In this document: positions 9,286-18,702 of the stretch, in pieces
Layout: every line of letters begins with the position of its first letter
How positions within the stretch are numbered: position 1 is the stretch's first letter
Origin: Fulvimarina sp040239565
GTDB lineage: Bacteria; Pseudomonadota; Alphaproteobacteria; Rhizobiales; Rhizobiaceae
Direction of reading: 5' to 3'
DNA: 64,000 nt
NCBI RefSeq assembly: GCF_040239565.1
Contig: NZ_JBEHWS010000001.1
Coordinates: 372,001 to 436,000 of the forward strand
The notes under the pieces: generated by a model
What the model was told of the DNA's origin: nothing
Seen by the model: the letters and a program-made list of their open reading frames with translations, nothing else
The model's database searches: none
Position numbers and translations under genes: made by a program

Positions 9286-9304
9286 CGCGCCGACCAAGCG
9301 CGCC

Positions 9305-10105
9305 TTATTCGGGCTGGATTACCGTCGTCAGGCCCCTGTCGCCATCGTCGAAGACAGCCATCAGCACCGGGTTTGCAGCGTCTTTCGGCCGCTCGTCGAT
9401 CGGGATGCGAAATGTCGTCTGCTCGTCGTCGCGCGCCGAAACTTCCGCTTCACCGAAATACCAACCCTCCGGGCCGAGAACGAAGGCATCGCTCACCGAG
9501 GCGTTGGTGCGAAGCCCGAGTTCCAGCGCATCGCCGTCGATCGAGGCCGTCACGTCGCTGGCATCGAGTGTCTGTGGGAGCCCGTCGAACGCGGTCTCGA
9601 CCGCTGCCGCCCCATCGGGGCTTACGGAAAGCTCCGCCTGAACCGGCACGCAGATCGCCTCGCAGACGCCCAGAAAGACATCAGCAATGATCGCACCATC
9701 GATCGTTTCTCCTTCGCCGGGCGTCAGCAGGAAGGGTAGGGCGAGATCGTGCTTGTAGCCGTTGGCGCGGGCAAGGTCCTCCCCAAACCGCTGCGGAAGC
9801 GGGGCTAAGACTGCGGCCTTGCCGATCCCCTCAGTGCGGGAAAAGTCGATCTGCGGGGGAATGCCGGAGGGACCGGGATCGAGCCAGTAGGTCTTCCAGC
9901 CGGGCTTGAGATCGATCTTCAGTGCACCGCGCACGATGCCGTGGGCGGCCGGAGGTTCGGCGACGAGGGTGAGCGTCGCAAAATCGTTCTCGACGACGTT
10001 TCCGGGCGCGGGTTCTACCGCCAATGCCGTGCCGGCCATGGTGAAAAGAGCGGTGAACGCAGCGGTGAGCGGGATGCGGGCAAAGGTCGCGAAGCTTCGC
10101 TTCAT
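9305..10105 (-). CDS. Periplasmic DsbD-alpha-like disulfide protein
   Basis: A secreted protein of 266 residues after choosing the ATG that gives a signal peptide (MKRSFATFARIPLTAAF..., cleaved after a TALA-type site). The upstream reading frame has no such signal. The body matches the protein-disulfide reductase DsbD N-terminal domain family, and the pair of cysteines in GVCEAICVPV is the likely redox site. There is no transmembrane DsbD-beta or thioredoxin domain, so its electron donor must be another protein. It is convergent with rnhA and divergent from yqgE. Confidence 0.82.
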   Translation of the reverse strand: MKRSFATFARIPLTAAFTALFTMAGTALAVEPAPGNVVENDFATLTLVAEPPAAHGIVRGALKIDLKPGWKTYWLDPGPSGIPPQIDFSRTEGIGKAAVLAPLPQRFGEDLARANGYKHDLALPFLLTPGEGETIDGAIIADVFLGVCEAICVPVQAELSVSPDGAAAVETAFDGLPQTLDASDVTASIDGDALELGLRTNASVSDAFVLGPEGWYFGEAEVSARDDEQTTFRIPIDERPKDAANPVLMAVFDDGDRGLTTVIQPE

Positions 10106-10302
10106 ATCGGGTCGCCTTTCGCTGGAGGGGAAATGAACCCCTTCGGACGCGGACATTCGCACAGGTCGTGCGGCACCGGCCATTCATGTCTTCGTGTGCC
10201 GCACCGCCCATGTTCCATCAATTACAAGGCTTTTGCAGGCTGGCAATCCACTGCGTTCGGTGTCACCTTAAGGTTCGCTCACATTTGTATGGAGGTCGAC
10301 CC

Positions 10303-10905
10303 GTGCGTATCGACGAGGTGGCTGACGAAACGACGACGTCGCTGGAAGGGCATTTTCTGATTGCCATGCCCGGCATCGAAGGCGAGCCCTTCGAGCGCAC
10401 GGTGATCTATCTGTGCGCCCATTCATCCAGCGGGGCGATGGGCTTCATCATCAACAAGCCGCAGCCGACGAGTTTTTCCGAACTCCTGACCCAGCTTGGC
10501 ATCGTCGAGAGCGAGGACGACATCCGGCGTCCGGTGGATGGTGCGGAAGTGTCGGTCTGCCGGGGCGGTCCGGTGGAGCAGAGCCGGGGCTTCGTGCTCC
10601 ATTCCGCCGATTACGATTCCGAATCCACCGTCACCGTCGATCACGAGATCGCACTGACGCCGACGACGGATATCCTGCGGGCGATATCGCAGGGCTTCGG
10701 TCCGAAGACCGCGATCATGGCTCTCGGCTATTCCGGCTGGGCGCCGGGCCAGTTGGAGGAGGAGATCGCCCAGAACGGCTGGCTTACCTGCAAGGCCGAT
10801 CTCTCGATCATCTTTTCCAATGCGCTCGAAGACAAATACGACCAGGCGCTGGCGCTGCTCGGGATACAGCAGGCGTTTCTCAACGCGGAGGCGGGGCACG
10901 CTTGA
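10303..10905 (+). CDS. YqgE/AlgH family (UPF0301) protein
   Basis: A 200-residue soluble protein with the conserved GHFLIAMPG opening, the MGFIINKP segment, and the CRGGPVEQSRGFVLH region that define UPF0301. In several bacteria the family is linked to transcriptional regulation or to the RuvX/YqgF neighbourhood, but the biochemical role is unknown. The start chosen is GTG seven bases after a GGAGG. An in-frame extension upstream contains no family sequence. Confidence 0.92.
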   Translation: MRIDEVADETTTSLEGHFLIAMPGIEGEPFERTVIYLCAHSSSGAMGFIINKPQPTSFSELLTQLGIVESEDDIRRPVDGAEVSVCRGGPVEQSRGFVLHSADYDSESTVTVDHEIALTPTTDILRAISQGFGPKTAIMALGYSGWAPGQLEEEIAQNGWLTCKADLSIIFSNALEDKYDQALALLGIQQAFLNAEAGHA

Positions 10906-11572
10906 GGAGCGATTTAGTGGACGAGGATGGTCTCGAACGTATTGCGGCATTCAGCCTGATGAGCGACCGACCCTCGGTAAACGTAGTTTTAGCCGCCTTT
11001 GGCATTTATGTCTTCGATCACTTCTCGCCAAATAAAATACAGCGAGACAGGGTAGTCGCGTATAGCCCGCCTAATCTTCGCATTCTTGTTAGTTCTCTTA
11101 ATCAAAGTTACCGAAAATAAAATTACAGTCACCGCATACCAGCTGCACGCGATGCTGGCATAAGCCGTAACCATTAATGCATTGTAATAAAATCCGCTTG
11201 TTCCATCATGTTTTACAGCCAAGCCGATTAATATCGTTGCGAAGAACGCGGCAATGGAAATTGCAAGAAGAGCGAGTGTGGTTTTGCGCGAGATCACAGA
11301 GTTCTTCGTATTTACTACTTTAAATCTATAAGAAGCCGTTATGGCAAGACAATAGCCCGTGCGCGTACGGATATTTTGTCAGGCCGAAGCGCAGTTCTGT
11401 TATTGTGCGTGGCTGGAGTAACTGTTGGATCTTTATACAGTTTGCTCCGCTACTGAAGAGGCTATCTCAGACTAGACTCTTCGCTTCGTTCTGACTCTTT
11501 ACGCTAAAAAGCCACTGCTCGAATAGTGAACGCAGATTTTGTCCGATGGCGGAAAATCACTTCGAAGTAGTC
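10906..11572. other. AT-rich island between yqgE and the EAL gene
   Basis: From just after yqgE to the next gene the base composition falls visibly, with runs such as AAATAAAATACAG and TTACCGAAAATAAAATTAC, against the surrounding high-GC DNA. The only credible gene in it is a 102-residue membrane protein on the minus strand. The 250 bases beyond that gene (about 11300-11570) contain no open frame I can support. No integrase, tRNA or direct repeats were found at the edges. Confidence 0.7.
10989..11297 (-). CDS. Small two-helix membrane protein, unknown function
   Basis: I do not recognise this family. The 102-residue product has two strongly hydrophobic stretches, at about residues 7-28 and 39-66, a basic loop after the second (IKRTNKNAKIRR), and an aromatic, mildly charged tail. 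Codon use is AT-rich and unlike its neighbours, which suggests acquisition from elsewhere. No ribosome-binding site is obvious. It lies alone, convergent with yqgE. It could be a recently acquired gene or a remnant. Confidence 0.55.
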   Translation of the reverse strand: MISRKTTLALLAISIAAFFATILIGLAVKHDGTSGFYYNALMVTAYASIACSWYAVTVILFSVTLIKRTNKNAKIRRAIRDYPVSLYFIWREVIEDINAKGG

Positions 11573-14512
11573 TCACGCCGTGCGTCGCAGCCCCGGTTCC
11601 TTGCTCACCAGCATCCGCCGCGCTTCCTCCTGGCTGAGCGGCTTGGCGTAGAGGAAGCTCTGGGCGTATTCGCACTTCATCTGGCGGAGGGTCGTGACAT
11701 CGGCTTCCGTCTCGACGCCTTCCGCGACGATCTTGAGGCCGAGATCGTGGGCCATGGTGACGATGCTTTTCAGGATCACCGGGCGCTGCGGCTGGGAATT
11801 GTGCTTCAGGAAAGACTGGTCGATCTTCAGCGTGTCGAACGGGAAGCGCATCAGATAGGCGAGCGAGGAATAGCCCGTGCCGAAATCGTCGAGTGACAGG
11901 CCGACGCCGCGCTCGACGATGCGCTCCAGAAGCTGGGCGGAGCGCTCCGGATTGTCCATCACGAGCGACTCGGTCAGTTCCAGCTTCAGCGCCGAAGCCG
12001 GCAGACGGTAGCGCTGGAGAACGGTGTCGACGTCGGCAATGAGATCCTGGGTGATCAGCTGCCGGCTGGAGACGTTCACCGACATGAAGAGCTTCTGATT
12101 GCCGGTCGCGCGATGCCAGTCGCTGAGGCGCTTGGCGGCCTCCTCCAGCGCGAACTGGCCAAGCTGGACGATGAGGCCCGAGCGCTCGGCGAGCGGCACG
12201 AATTCGGCCGGCGAAATCTTGCCGCGGCGTGGGTGGTCCCAGCGCAACAGGGCCTCGAAGCCGGCAATCGACTCATCCTCAAGCGCAACGATGGGCTGGA
12301 ATGCAAGTGCCAGTTCATGCCGCTCGAAGGCGCGGCGCAGGTCCGTTTCGAGGGCGAGGCGGTTGGAGCCGATCGCCTTGTAGGCAGGACGGAATGGCTC
12401 GATCCGGTCGCCGCCCATGCGTTTAGCCTGATGCATCGCAAGATCGGCTTCGGTAAGCGCTTCGGGGGGAGTCTGGTCGGTAGACCAGCCCGTAAGGCCG
12501 ATCGAGGCGGTGAGGACGATGTCACGCTCGGCAAAGGCGATCGGCGCACGGATCGCCTCGCGCATATACTCGGCGAAGCTTGCGACTGCGTCCGAACTGG
12601 TTTCGGAGACGAGGATCGCGCCGAACTGGTCGCCGGAAAGGCGGGCGAGCGTGTCCTGCGGTTTGAGCGTACGCTTGAGGCGACGGCCGATCGTAAGAAG
12701 GATCGTATCGCCGGTTGCGAGGCCATAATCGTCGTTGACCTGCTTGAAGCGGTCGATGTCGATGACGAAGACCGTCGGCGAAATATCATCGTTATGGGCG
12801 GCGAGGCAATTGATCGCCTCCAGCCGGTCCATGAAGACTTCGCGGTTCGGCAGACCCGTGAGCTGGTCGACGAGGGCGTCCTGCAAGAGGCGATCCTCGG
12901 CCTTCTTCGCCGAGGTGATGTCCTTCAAGGTGCCGACGCAGCGCATCACTTCGCCATCGGTGCCGAGCATCGGGCGGGCGCGCAATGCCAGCCAGTGATA
13001 GTGGCCGTCGCCGTCACGCACGCGAAAATCCTGATGCATGCGGCCGCGCCGATGTTCGAGGATGGTGTCGAGGGTCAGCTTGAAACGGTCGCGGTCGTCC
13101 GGGTGGAGGACCGGGAGCCAGTTGCGCGCCGGGCCGTTCATGGCGTCGACAGGGAGGGCGGAGAGCATATCGCCCTCGGAGTCGATGAAGATGCGGTCGC
13201 GGATCACATCCCAATCGAAGACTGCATCGCCGGAACCGGCGAGGGCGAGGGACCGGCGCTCGAGATCGGAAACGAGGCCTTGCGCGAGCGTGCCGCCGGC
13301 AAAGCCGTGCTGCATCACGGTGAAGCCGATCAGGAGCACGATCAGGACGAGGCTGCCGCCGAGCGCCGGCTGGATGATGTCGTTCGAAATGGCGCCCGTC
13401 ACGGTCATCCACGCAGCCCAAATCCAGACGATGAGCAGGAGCCAGGTGGGCAGCAGCATGACCGCGCGGTCGAAGCGCTGGATGCTGAGGGTGATGATCG
13501 CGGCGAGGCCGAGCGCGGCGGTGATCGCAAGGCTGACGCGCGTGATGCCGGCGGCCGAAACCGGATCCACCAGTGTATAGGCGCCGATCGCGCCGACGGC
13601 GGCGAGCACGACGCCGGAGCCGATGGTCAGATAGCCGTGCCAGCGGTTGAGGCTGAGATAGGCAAACAGGAAGAGGATCAGCGTGAAGAGGAATGCCACC
13701 TCCACGCCGGCGCGCCATATGGGCTCCTGACCCGGCGCGAAGGGCATCAGCTTTTCCCAGAACTGAAAGTCGATGCAGATATAGGCGAGCACCGACCAGG
13801 AGAGGGCGGCAGCAGCCGGGAACATCGCCGAGCCCTTCACAACGAAGAGGATCGTCAGGAAGACGGCGAGAAGGCCGGCGATGCCGAGGACGATGCCGCG
13901 ATAGAGCGTGAAGGCGTTGACGTTCTCGCGATAGGTGCCGGGTTCCCAGAGACGGACGTCGGGCAGGCGGTCCGCGGTGAGTTCCGCGACGAAGGTAACG
14001 ATGGCGCCCGGATCGAGCGTGACGAGAAACTCGTCGGCCTCGCTTGAGATCTGCCGTTCCAGCGCGAAGCCCTGGCTGGGCGTGATCGCCGCGACGCGCT
14101 GCGATCCGAGATCGGGGTTAAGGACGCCCGAGCCCGCAAGCGTGAAATGCGGGGCGACGATGAGCCGGTCGATCTGCTCGTCGCTCTCGTTAGTGAGCGC
14201 GAACACCGCCCAGTCGCCGTTCGCTTCCGGTGTCGTCGCATCGATCTCGATGCGACGCACGATGCCTTCCGGGCCGGGAACGGCTGACACCTGAAAGCTG
14301 CGCCCGGCATTGCGATAGATTTCCATCGCGGGGCGAAGGTCGATGACGCTCTCGTTCGGCGAGACGGCCACGACGTCGAGCGCGCGGGCGGGCTGGGTGA
14401 GGGCGGCAAGGCTTGCGAGCGCCGCGAAAAGAATGAGGCAGCCGCCGAGCCACGCGCGAAGAGCCATGCCGGCGCGCGACAGAAGCCGCCGCCGGTGATC
14501 ACCGTCGGTCAT
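11573..14512 (-). CDS. 7TM-PAS-GGDEF-EAL signalling protein, probable c-di-GMP phosphodiesterase
   Basis: A 979-residue receptor: signal peptide, an extracytoplasmic domain at about 45-195, seven predicted membrane helices at about 200-400, a PAS domain at about 420-540, GGDEF at about 545-710 and EAL at about 720-970. The arrangement resembles 7TMR-DISM receptors. The GGDEF signature is degenerate (SGDQF at 626-630), while the EAL domain keeps EALLRW (753), KLELTES, DDFGTG (875-880) and EGVET (931). It is therefore most likely a c-di-GMP phosphodiesterase with a regulatory GGDEF. The start is uncertain: an ATG overlapping the GNAT stop would add 20 residues. Confidence 0.9.
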   Translation of the reverse strand: MTDGDHRRRLLSRAGMALRAWLGGCLILFAALASLAALTQPARALDVVAVSPNESVIDLRPAMEIYRNAGRSFQVSAVPGPEGIVRRIEIDATTPEANGDWAVFALTNESDEQIDRLIVAPHFTLAGSGVLNPDLGSQRVAAITPSQGFALERQISSEADEFLVTLDPGAIVTFVAELTADRLPDVRLWEPGTYRENVNAFTLYRGIVLGIAGLLAVFLTILFVVKGSAMFPAAAALSWSVLAYICIDFQFWEKLMPFAPGQEPIWRAGVEVAFLFTLILFLFAYLSLNRWHGYLTIGSGVVLAAVGAIGAYTLVDPVSAAGITRVSLAITAALGLAAIITLSIQRFDRAVMLLPTWLLLIVWIWAAWMTVTGAISNDIIQPALGGSLVLIVLLIGFTVMQHGFAGGTLAQGLVSDLERRSLALAGSGDAVFDWDVIRDRIFIDSEGDMLSALPVDAMNGPARNWLPVLHPDDRDRFKLTLDTILEHRRGRMHQDFRVRDGDGHYHWLALRARPMLGTDGEVMRCVGTLKDITSAKKAEDRLLQDALVDQLTGLPNREVFMDRLEAINCLAAHNDDISPTVFVIDIDRFKQVNDDYGLATGDTILLTIGRRLKRTLKPQDTLARLSGDQFGAILVSETSSDAVASFAEYMREAIRAPIAFAERDIVLTASIGLTGWSTDQTPPEALTEADLAMHQAKRMGGDRIEPFRPAYKAIGSNRLALETDLRRAFERHELALAFQPIVALEDESIAGFEALLRWDHPRRGKISPAEFVPLAERSGLIVQLGQFALEEAAKRLSDWHRATGNQKLFMSVNVSSRQLITQDLIADVDTVLQRYRLPASALKLELTESLVMDNPERSAQLLERIVERGVGLSLDDFGTGYSSLAYLMRFPFDTLKIDQSFLKHNSQPQRPVILKSIVTMAHDLGLKIVAEGVETEADVTTLRQMKCEYAQSFLYAKPLSQEEARRMLVSKEPGLRRTA

Positions 14513-14568
14513 GAATGGGGCTCGTGAAAGCGACACGACGTACTCTGTACTCCCAACTCGCGCTCTCT

Positions 14569-15171
14569 TCATCCGTCCATCGCGCCCGATCGCGGCCATT
14601 CTTCGGCAAGCAGCGAATAGAGGCAATGATCTTCCCATTCTCCGGCGATCTTGAGATAGCGCCGGAGCCGACCTTCGTAGGTGAAGCCACACCGCGTCAA
14701 GAGACCGATGGATCGCTCGTTGGTCGGAAGACAGGCCGCCTCGACCCGGTGGAGGTATTCCATGTCGAAGCCGAATCGGGTGACCTCCCTCACCGCTTCG
14801 CGCATAAGGCCTTGGCCCGCATATCGTTCACCCATCCAGTATCCGAGCGTCGCGGCCTGTGCCACGCCCCTTCGGATATGGCCGAGCGTCAGTCCACCCA
14901 TCAGGCGTTTTTCATTTTCATCGAAAATGAAGAAGGTGAAACTGTTATGGGAATGGGCCTCACCGTAATAGCGCCTGAGCCTTGCGCGGAATGCGTGGAC
15001 GGAAAGTTCGTCCCGGCTCCATTCGGGTTCCCAGGGCCGAAGAAAGGAGGCGCTTTCCGCACGAAGTGCCGCCCATTTGCTGTAGTCGCTTCGCCTAGGA
15101 AGCCTCAAGAGCACCCGATCGCCCCTCAAGACCGGGCATTGCGGTCTCAAGATGGCATCGAGCAGGTGCAT
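14569..15171 (-). CDS. GNAT N-acetyltransferase, RimJ/RimL type
   Basis: A 200-residue acetyltransferase. The acetyl-CoA pyrophosphate loop is GERYAGQGLMREAV, near residues 115-128. The preceding GYWMGE strand and the later NERSIGLLTRCGF segment are typical of RimJ/RimL enzymes that acetylate N termini of ribosomal or other proteins. The substrate is not predictable. It follows the M16 peptidase gene on the same strand after nine bases, so thrC, the peptidase and this gene look like one transcript, possibly continuing into the EAL gene. Confidence 0.9.
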   Translation of the reverse strand: MHLLDAILRPQCPVLRGDRVLLRLPRRSDYSKWAALRAESASFLRPWEPEWSRDELSVHAFRARLRRYYGEAHSHNSFTFFIFDENEKRLMGGLTLGHIRRGVAQAATLGYWMGERYAGQGLMREAVREVTRFGFDMEYLHRVEAACLPTNERSIGLLTRCGFTYEGRLRRYLKIAGEWEDHCLYSLLAEEWPRSGAMDG

Positions 15172-15180
15172 GGGAGCGCG

Positions 15181-16491
15181 TCAGGCCATGCCCGCGATGC
15201 CTTGATGGCGGGCCGAGCCCGTTTTCAGCGGCACGGCGAGAGCTTCGGCGGAGGCGAGACGGTCGAGCTTGCCGATCGCGGCAAGCGTCGGCTGACTGTC
15301 GAGGAAGAGACGACCGGCGACATCCTTGAGACGTGCCGCGTCGATGGCCGCGAGCCTGTCGAACAGTTCCTCGGTCGAGATGATCGCGCCGTTGAACATC
15401 AGCTGGCGTGCCATCTGGCCGGCCCGCACGGCAGGGCTTTCCTGTCCCATCATCAAGCTAGAGCGCATCTGAGCGCGCGCCCGGTCGACCTCGATCGCGG
15501 TGATATCATCGCTCGCCTTGGCGAGTTCCTCGACAATGGTTTCGCCCAGTTCCTGGAGCTCGTCCTCGCCGGTGGCGGCGTGGATGCCGAAGAGACCGGA
15601 ATCGGAAAAGCTCCAGTGGAAGGCGTAGATCGAATAGCAGAGGCCGCGCCGCTCGCGAATTTCCTGGAAGAGACGGGAGGACATGCCGCCACCGAGAACC
15701 ATGGAGAGAACCTGCGAGGCGTAGAAGTCCCGTTTGTAATAGGGCCGGCCCTCGAATCCGATCAGAAGCTGGGCATCGGCGAGATCGCGGCTTTCACGAT
15801 ACTCTCCGCCGGTATAGCGCGCCGCGCCGCGCTGGACGTTGGCCGGTTCGAGGATGGGGCTCTTGCGGTGCTCGAAGAGGCCGGAGACCTGGGCGACGAT
15901 CGCATCGTGATCGACGGCACCCGCCGCCGAGACGATGAGCCGATCCGGCCCGTACTGGCGGTCGAGATAGGTACGCAGATCGTCGGGTGAGAAGCTGCGG
16001 ACGCTTTCGCGTGTGCCGAGGATCGGACGGCCCACGATCTGGCCGGAAAAGGCGGTCTCCTGGAAATGGTCGAAGACGATGTCGTCAGGGGTATCCTCGG
16101 CGGCACCGATCTCCTGCAGAATCACATGCTGCTCGCGTTCGAGTTCGACCGGATCAAAGCGCGAGTTCAGCAGGATGTCCGAGAGGATGTCGAGCGCCAG
16201 CGGAACGTCGTCTTTGAGGACGCGGGCGTAATAGGAGGTCGACTCGACGCTGGTGCCGGCGTTGAGCTCACCGCCGACATTCTCGATTTCCTCGGCGATG
16301 TCTCGCGCGCTCCGGCGAGCCGTGCCCTTGAACGCCATGTGTTCGAGCAGATGGGCGATGCCGTGCTCGCCTTCGTTCTCGTCGCGGGCGCCGGCCTTTA
16401 CCCAGAATCCCAGCGCGGCGCTTTCGAGATTGTCCATCTTGTCGGTGACGACGGTCAGGCCGTTGTCGAGCCGCGTGATCCGCTGGGTCAT
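15181..16491 (-). CDS. M16 family zinc metallopeptidase (processing-peptidase type)
   Basis: A 436-residue single-copy M16B peptidase related to mitochondrial processing peptidase beta. The inverted zinc motif is HLLEHMAFKGT at about residues 48-58 with a downstream Glu (EELxNVGGELNA region) as the third ligand, and a glycine-rich MVLGGGMSSRLFQE loop is present. Thus it looks catalytically active. It overlaps thrC by ATGA, and the thrC-M16-GNAT order is common in Hyphomicrobiales. The physiological substrate is unknown. Confidence 0.94.
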   Translation of the reverse strand: MTQRITRLDNGLTVVTDKMDNLESAALGFWVKAGARDENEGEHGIAHLLEHMAFKGTARRSARDIAEEIENVGGELNAGTSVESTSYYARVLKDDVPLALDILSDILLNSRFDPVELEREQHVILQEIGAAEDTPDDIVFDHFQETAFSGQIVGRPILGTRESVRSFSPDDLRTYLDRQYGPDRLIVSAAGAVDHDAIVAQVSGLFEHRKSPILEPANVQRGAARYTGGEYRESRDLADAQLLIGFEGRPYYKRDFYASQVLSMVLGGGMSSRLFQEIRERRGLCYSIYAFHWSFSDSGLFGIHAATGEDELQELGETIVEELAKASDDITAIEVDRARAQMRSSLMMGQESPAVRAGQMARQLMFNGAIISTEELFDRLAAIDAARLKDVAGRLFLDSQPTLAAIGKLDRLASAEALAVPLKTGSARHQGIAGMA

Positions 16492-17897
16492 GCGACCTCC
16501 GCGCCGTTGCCGGCGCGCGAGCGCTGCCGGATGAAGTCTTGCAGCTCATCGAGATCGTTGGCGATCGTGTCGAAGCGTTCCCGCTTCTGCATGAGGCCCG
16601 CATGGCTCGGCGGCAGCTGCGGGGCCTTGCCGCAGGCTTTCTCGACGGCATCCGGGAACTTCGCGGGATGGGCCGTCGAAAGCGTCACCATCGGGGCTTC
16701 GCCAATCAGACCATCCGCAACGTTGACGGCAACGGCGGTGTGCGGGTCGAGGAGATAGGCCTGGTGGGTCAGAACCGTCTTGATTGTGTTGGCTGTTTCG
16801 ACCTCGCCGCTGCGCCCGGCGTCGAACTCGTTGCGGATCGTCTCGATCACCGCATTCGGCAGAGTGAAGGCGCCGGACTGCGCCAGCTGCTGCATCAGGC
16901 CGCGCACGAGATCGGCGTCGCGACCGCTCGCCTCGAAGATCAGTCGTTCGAAGTTCGAAGAGACCTGGATATCCATCGAGGGCGACATGGTCGCTTCGAC
17001 GCCGTCGGTTTCGTAGCGGCCGCTCTTGAGCGTGCGGTCGAGGATGTCGTTGGCGTTGGTCGCGACGATCAGCCGGTCGATCGGCAGGCCCATGCGTTTT
17101 GCCGCGAAGCCGGCGAAGATGTCGCCGAAATTGCCGGTCGGCACCGTGAAAGAGACCGGCCGGTCCGGCGCACCGAGCGAGGCTGCCGCGGTGAAGTAGT
17201 AGACGATCTGGGCCATGATCCGGCCCCAGTTGATCGAGTTGACGCCCGACAAGCCGACATCGTCGCGGAAGCGCTTGTCGTTGAACATTGCCTTCACGAG
17301 CGCCTGGCAGTCGTCGAAGGTGCCGTCGACCGAGACGGCGTGGACGTTCGCGGCGTCGCTTGTCGTCATCTGACGCTGCTGAACGGGCGAAACCCGGCCG
17401 TTCGGGAAGAGAATGAAGATATCGGCGCGTTCACTGCCCGCGAAGGCCGCGATCGCCGCGCCGCCGGTATCGCCAGAGGTGGCGCCTACGATGGTCGCGC
17501 GCTGGCCGCGTTCGGCCAGAACATGGTCCATCAGCCGCGCGATGAGCTGCATCGCGACGTCCTTGAAGGCGAGCGTCGGGCCATGGAAAAGTTCGAGCAG
17601 GAAGTGATTCGCGCCGATCTGCACGAGCGGGGCGACCGCCGGATGCGGGAAGGTCGCATAGGCCTCGTCGATCATGCGCTTCAAATCGTCGGCTGCGATG
17701 TCTTCCCCAACGAAGGGTGCCATCACTTCATAGGCGATTTCGCTATACGGCCTGCCGCGAAATGAGCGGATCGTCTCCTGCGTCAACTGCGGCCAGGCAT
17801 TCGGGACATAGAGCCCGCCGTCGCTGGCAAGCCCCGCCAGCAGCGTATCGGCGAATCCGAGGCGGGGTGCCTCCCCCCGTGTGCTTACGTAATCCAC
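16488..17897 (-). CDS. thrC: Threonine synthase
   Basis: PLP enzyme converting O-phosphohomoserine to threonine, 469 residues. The PLP lysine lies in GPTLAFKDVAMQ near residue 115. The N-terminal DYVSTRG segment and the GATSGDTGGAAIAAF phosphate-binding loop are typical of class II (bacterial/fungal) threonine synthases. It works with the homoserine kinase encoded at about 8 kb in this window. It is divergent from the lipoprotein gene at 18.07 kb. Confidence 0.97.
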   Translation of the reverse strand: MDYVSTRGEAPRLGFADTLLAGLASDGGLYVPNAWPQLTQETIRSFRGRPYSEIAYEVMAPFVGEDIAADDLKRMIDEAYATFPHPAVAPLVQIGANHFLLELFHGPTLAFKDVAMQLIARLMDHVLAERGQRATIVGATSGDTGGAAIAAFAGSERADIFILFPNGRVSPVQQRQMTTSDAANVHAVSVDGTFDDCQALVKAMFNDKRFRDDVGLSGVNSINWGRIMAQIVYYFTAAASLGAPDRPVSFTVPTGNFGDIFAGFAAKRMGLPIDRLIVATNANDILDRTLKSGRYETDGVEATMSPSMDIQVSSNFERLIFEASGRDADLVRGLMQQLAQSGAFTLPNAVIETIRNEFDAGRSGEVETANTIKTVLTHQAYLLDPHTAVAVNVADGLIGEAPMVTLSTAHPAKFPDAVEKACGKAPQLPPSHAGLMQKRERFDTIANDLDELQDFIRQRSRAGNGAEVA

Positions 17898-18067
17898 GTT
17901 GTCTCCCAGTGCCGGCGTCTTTCGATCGCTTCTTTTAAAGCGCGGTCTGCCTTGGCATTGTCATCTTGCGGCGTAAAAGCCTTGATTCTCTTCAGTTGCC
18001 GGCAGGTCGCATCCGGCATTACGGCCTGATATAGACCTTCGGCCAAGGGAAAGGGAAGAACCGATCG

Positions 18068-18646
18068 ATGATCCAGAGTAAGCCGCCCCTCACGCTCCGT
18101 CGCTCCCATCTGTCGCTTGCCGCAGTCTTGACGAGCGTAGTGCTGGCCGCCTGCTCTTCGGCAAATACCGGCGCAGGGCTGGAGGAGACGGCTGCGAGCG
18201 TCGGCACGCCGCCGGTTCCGGCAAATCAGCCGACCGGCTTTGCTTCCCTAGGCACCCCCGCGTCCTATTGCCCTGCCGTCGAGGTTCGACAGGGTACGGG
18301 TGTCCTCGACAAGGACGAAGGCAGCGAACTTGCCTTTAGTGCCAATATCATCGGCGCGCAGAGCACCTGCCGGATCGTCGACGGGCAGCTGCGCATGAAG
18401 GTAGATGTCGGCGGACGCATTGCGCCGGGGCCGGCTGCGCCCGGTGCCGTGCAGCTTCCGCTGCGGATTGCCGTTTTGCGCGGTGACGATGTGATTTATT
18501 CCGAACTCGGGCGGGTTCCGACGACGGCGACCGCCGGAGGCGATGCTCAGAACTTCACCTTTACCGACGATCGAATCGTGTTCGCCGAGCCGAAGGAGCA
18601 GAACATCAAGGTGTTCACCGGCTTCGACGAAGGCCCGCCGGAGTAA
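18068..18646 (+). CDS. Lipoprotein of unknown function
   Basis: A 192-residue lipoprotein precursor. A short basic N terminus and hydrophobic stretch end in the lipobox VLAAC, so the mature protein starts at Cys-29. The rest is a soluble domain with one paired-cysteine arrangement (ASYCPAVEV and STCRIVDG). I do not recognise a functional family; similar proteins are conserved as hypothetical lipoproteins in Hyphomicrobiales. A clear terminator follows. Confidence 0.82.
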   Translation: MIQSKPPLTLRRSHLSLAAVLTSVVLAACSSANTGAGLEETAASVGTPPVPANQPTGFASLGTPASYCPAVEVRQGTGVLDKDEGSELAFSANIIGAQSTCRIVDGQLRMKVDVGGRIAPGPAAPGAVQLPLRIAVLRGDDVIYSELGRVPTTATAGGDAQNFTFTDDRIVFAEPKEQNIKVFTGFDEGPPE

Positions 18647-18650
18647 GTCC

Positions 18651-18681
18651 GAGCGCCCGACTGCTCTCGGGCGCTCTTTTT
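18651..18681. terminator. Strong intrinsic terminator
   Basis: GAGCGCCCGA pairs perfectly over ten bases with TCGGGCGCTC around a six-base loop, followed immediately by TTTTT. It directly follows the lipoprotein gene on the plus strand. The facing gene on the minus strand ends just beyond it. Confidence 0.9.
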
Positions 18682-18702
18682 GTCTTTGGTGGAAACCCGA
18701 CC

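Noticed and set aside
9285..9303. GCGCGC inverted repeat after rnhA as a terminator
   Set aside because: The stem has only six base pairs and no T tract, too weak to list as a terminator.
12113..14047. A 644-residue open frame antisense to the GGDEF-EAL gene
   Set aside because: No family motifs or ribosome-binding site; the opposite strand encodes a complete multidomain receptor.
17885..18109. A 74-residue minus-strand frame upstream of thrC
   Set aside because: It overlaps both thrC and the lipoprotein gene ends and lacks a ribosome-binding site; it covers a divergent promoter region.
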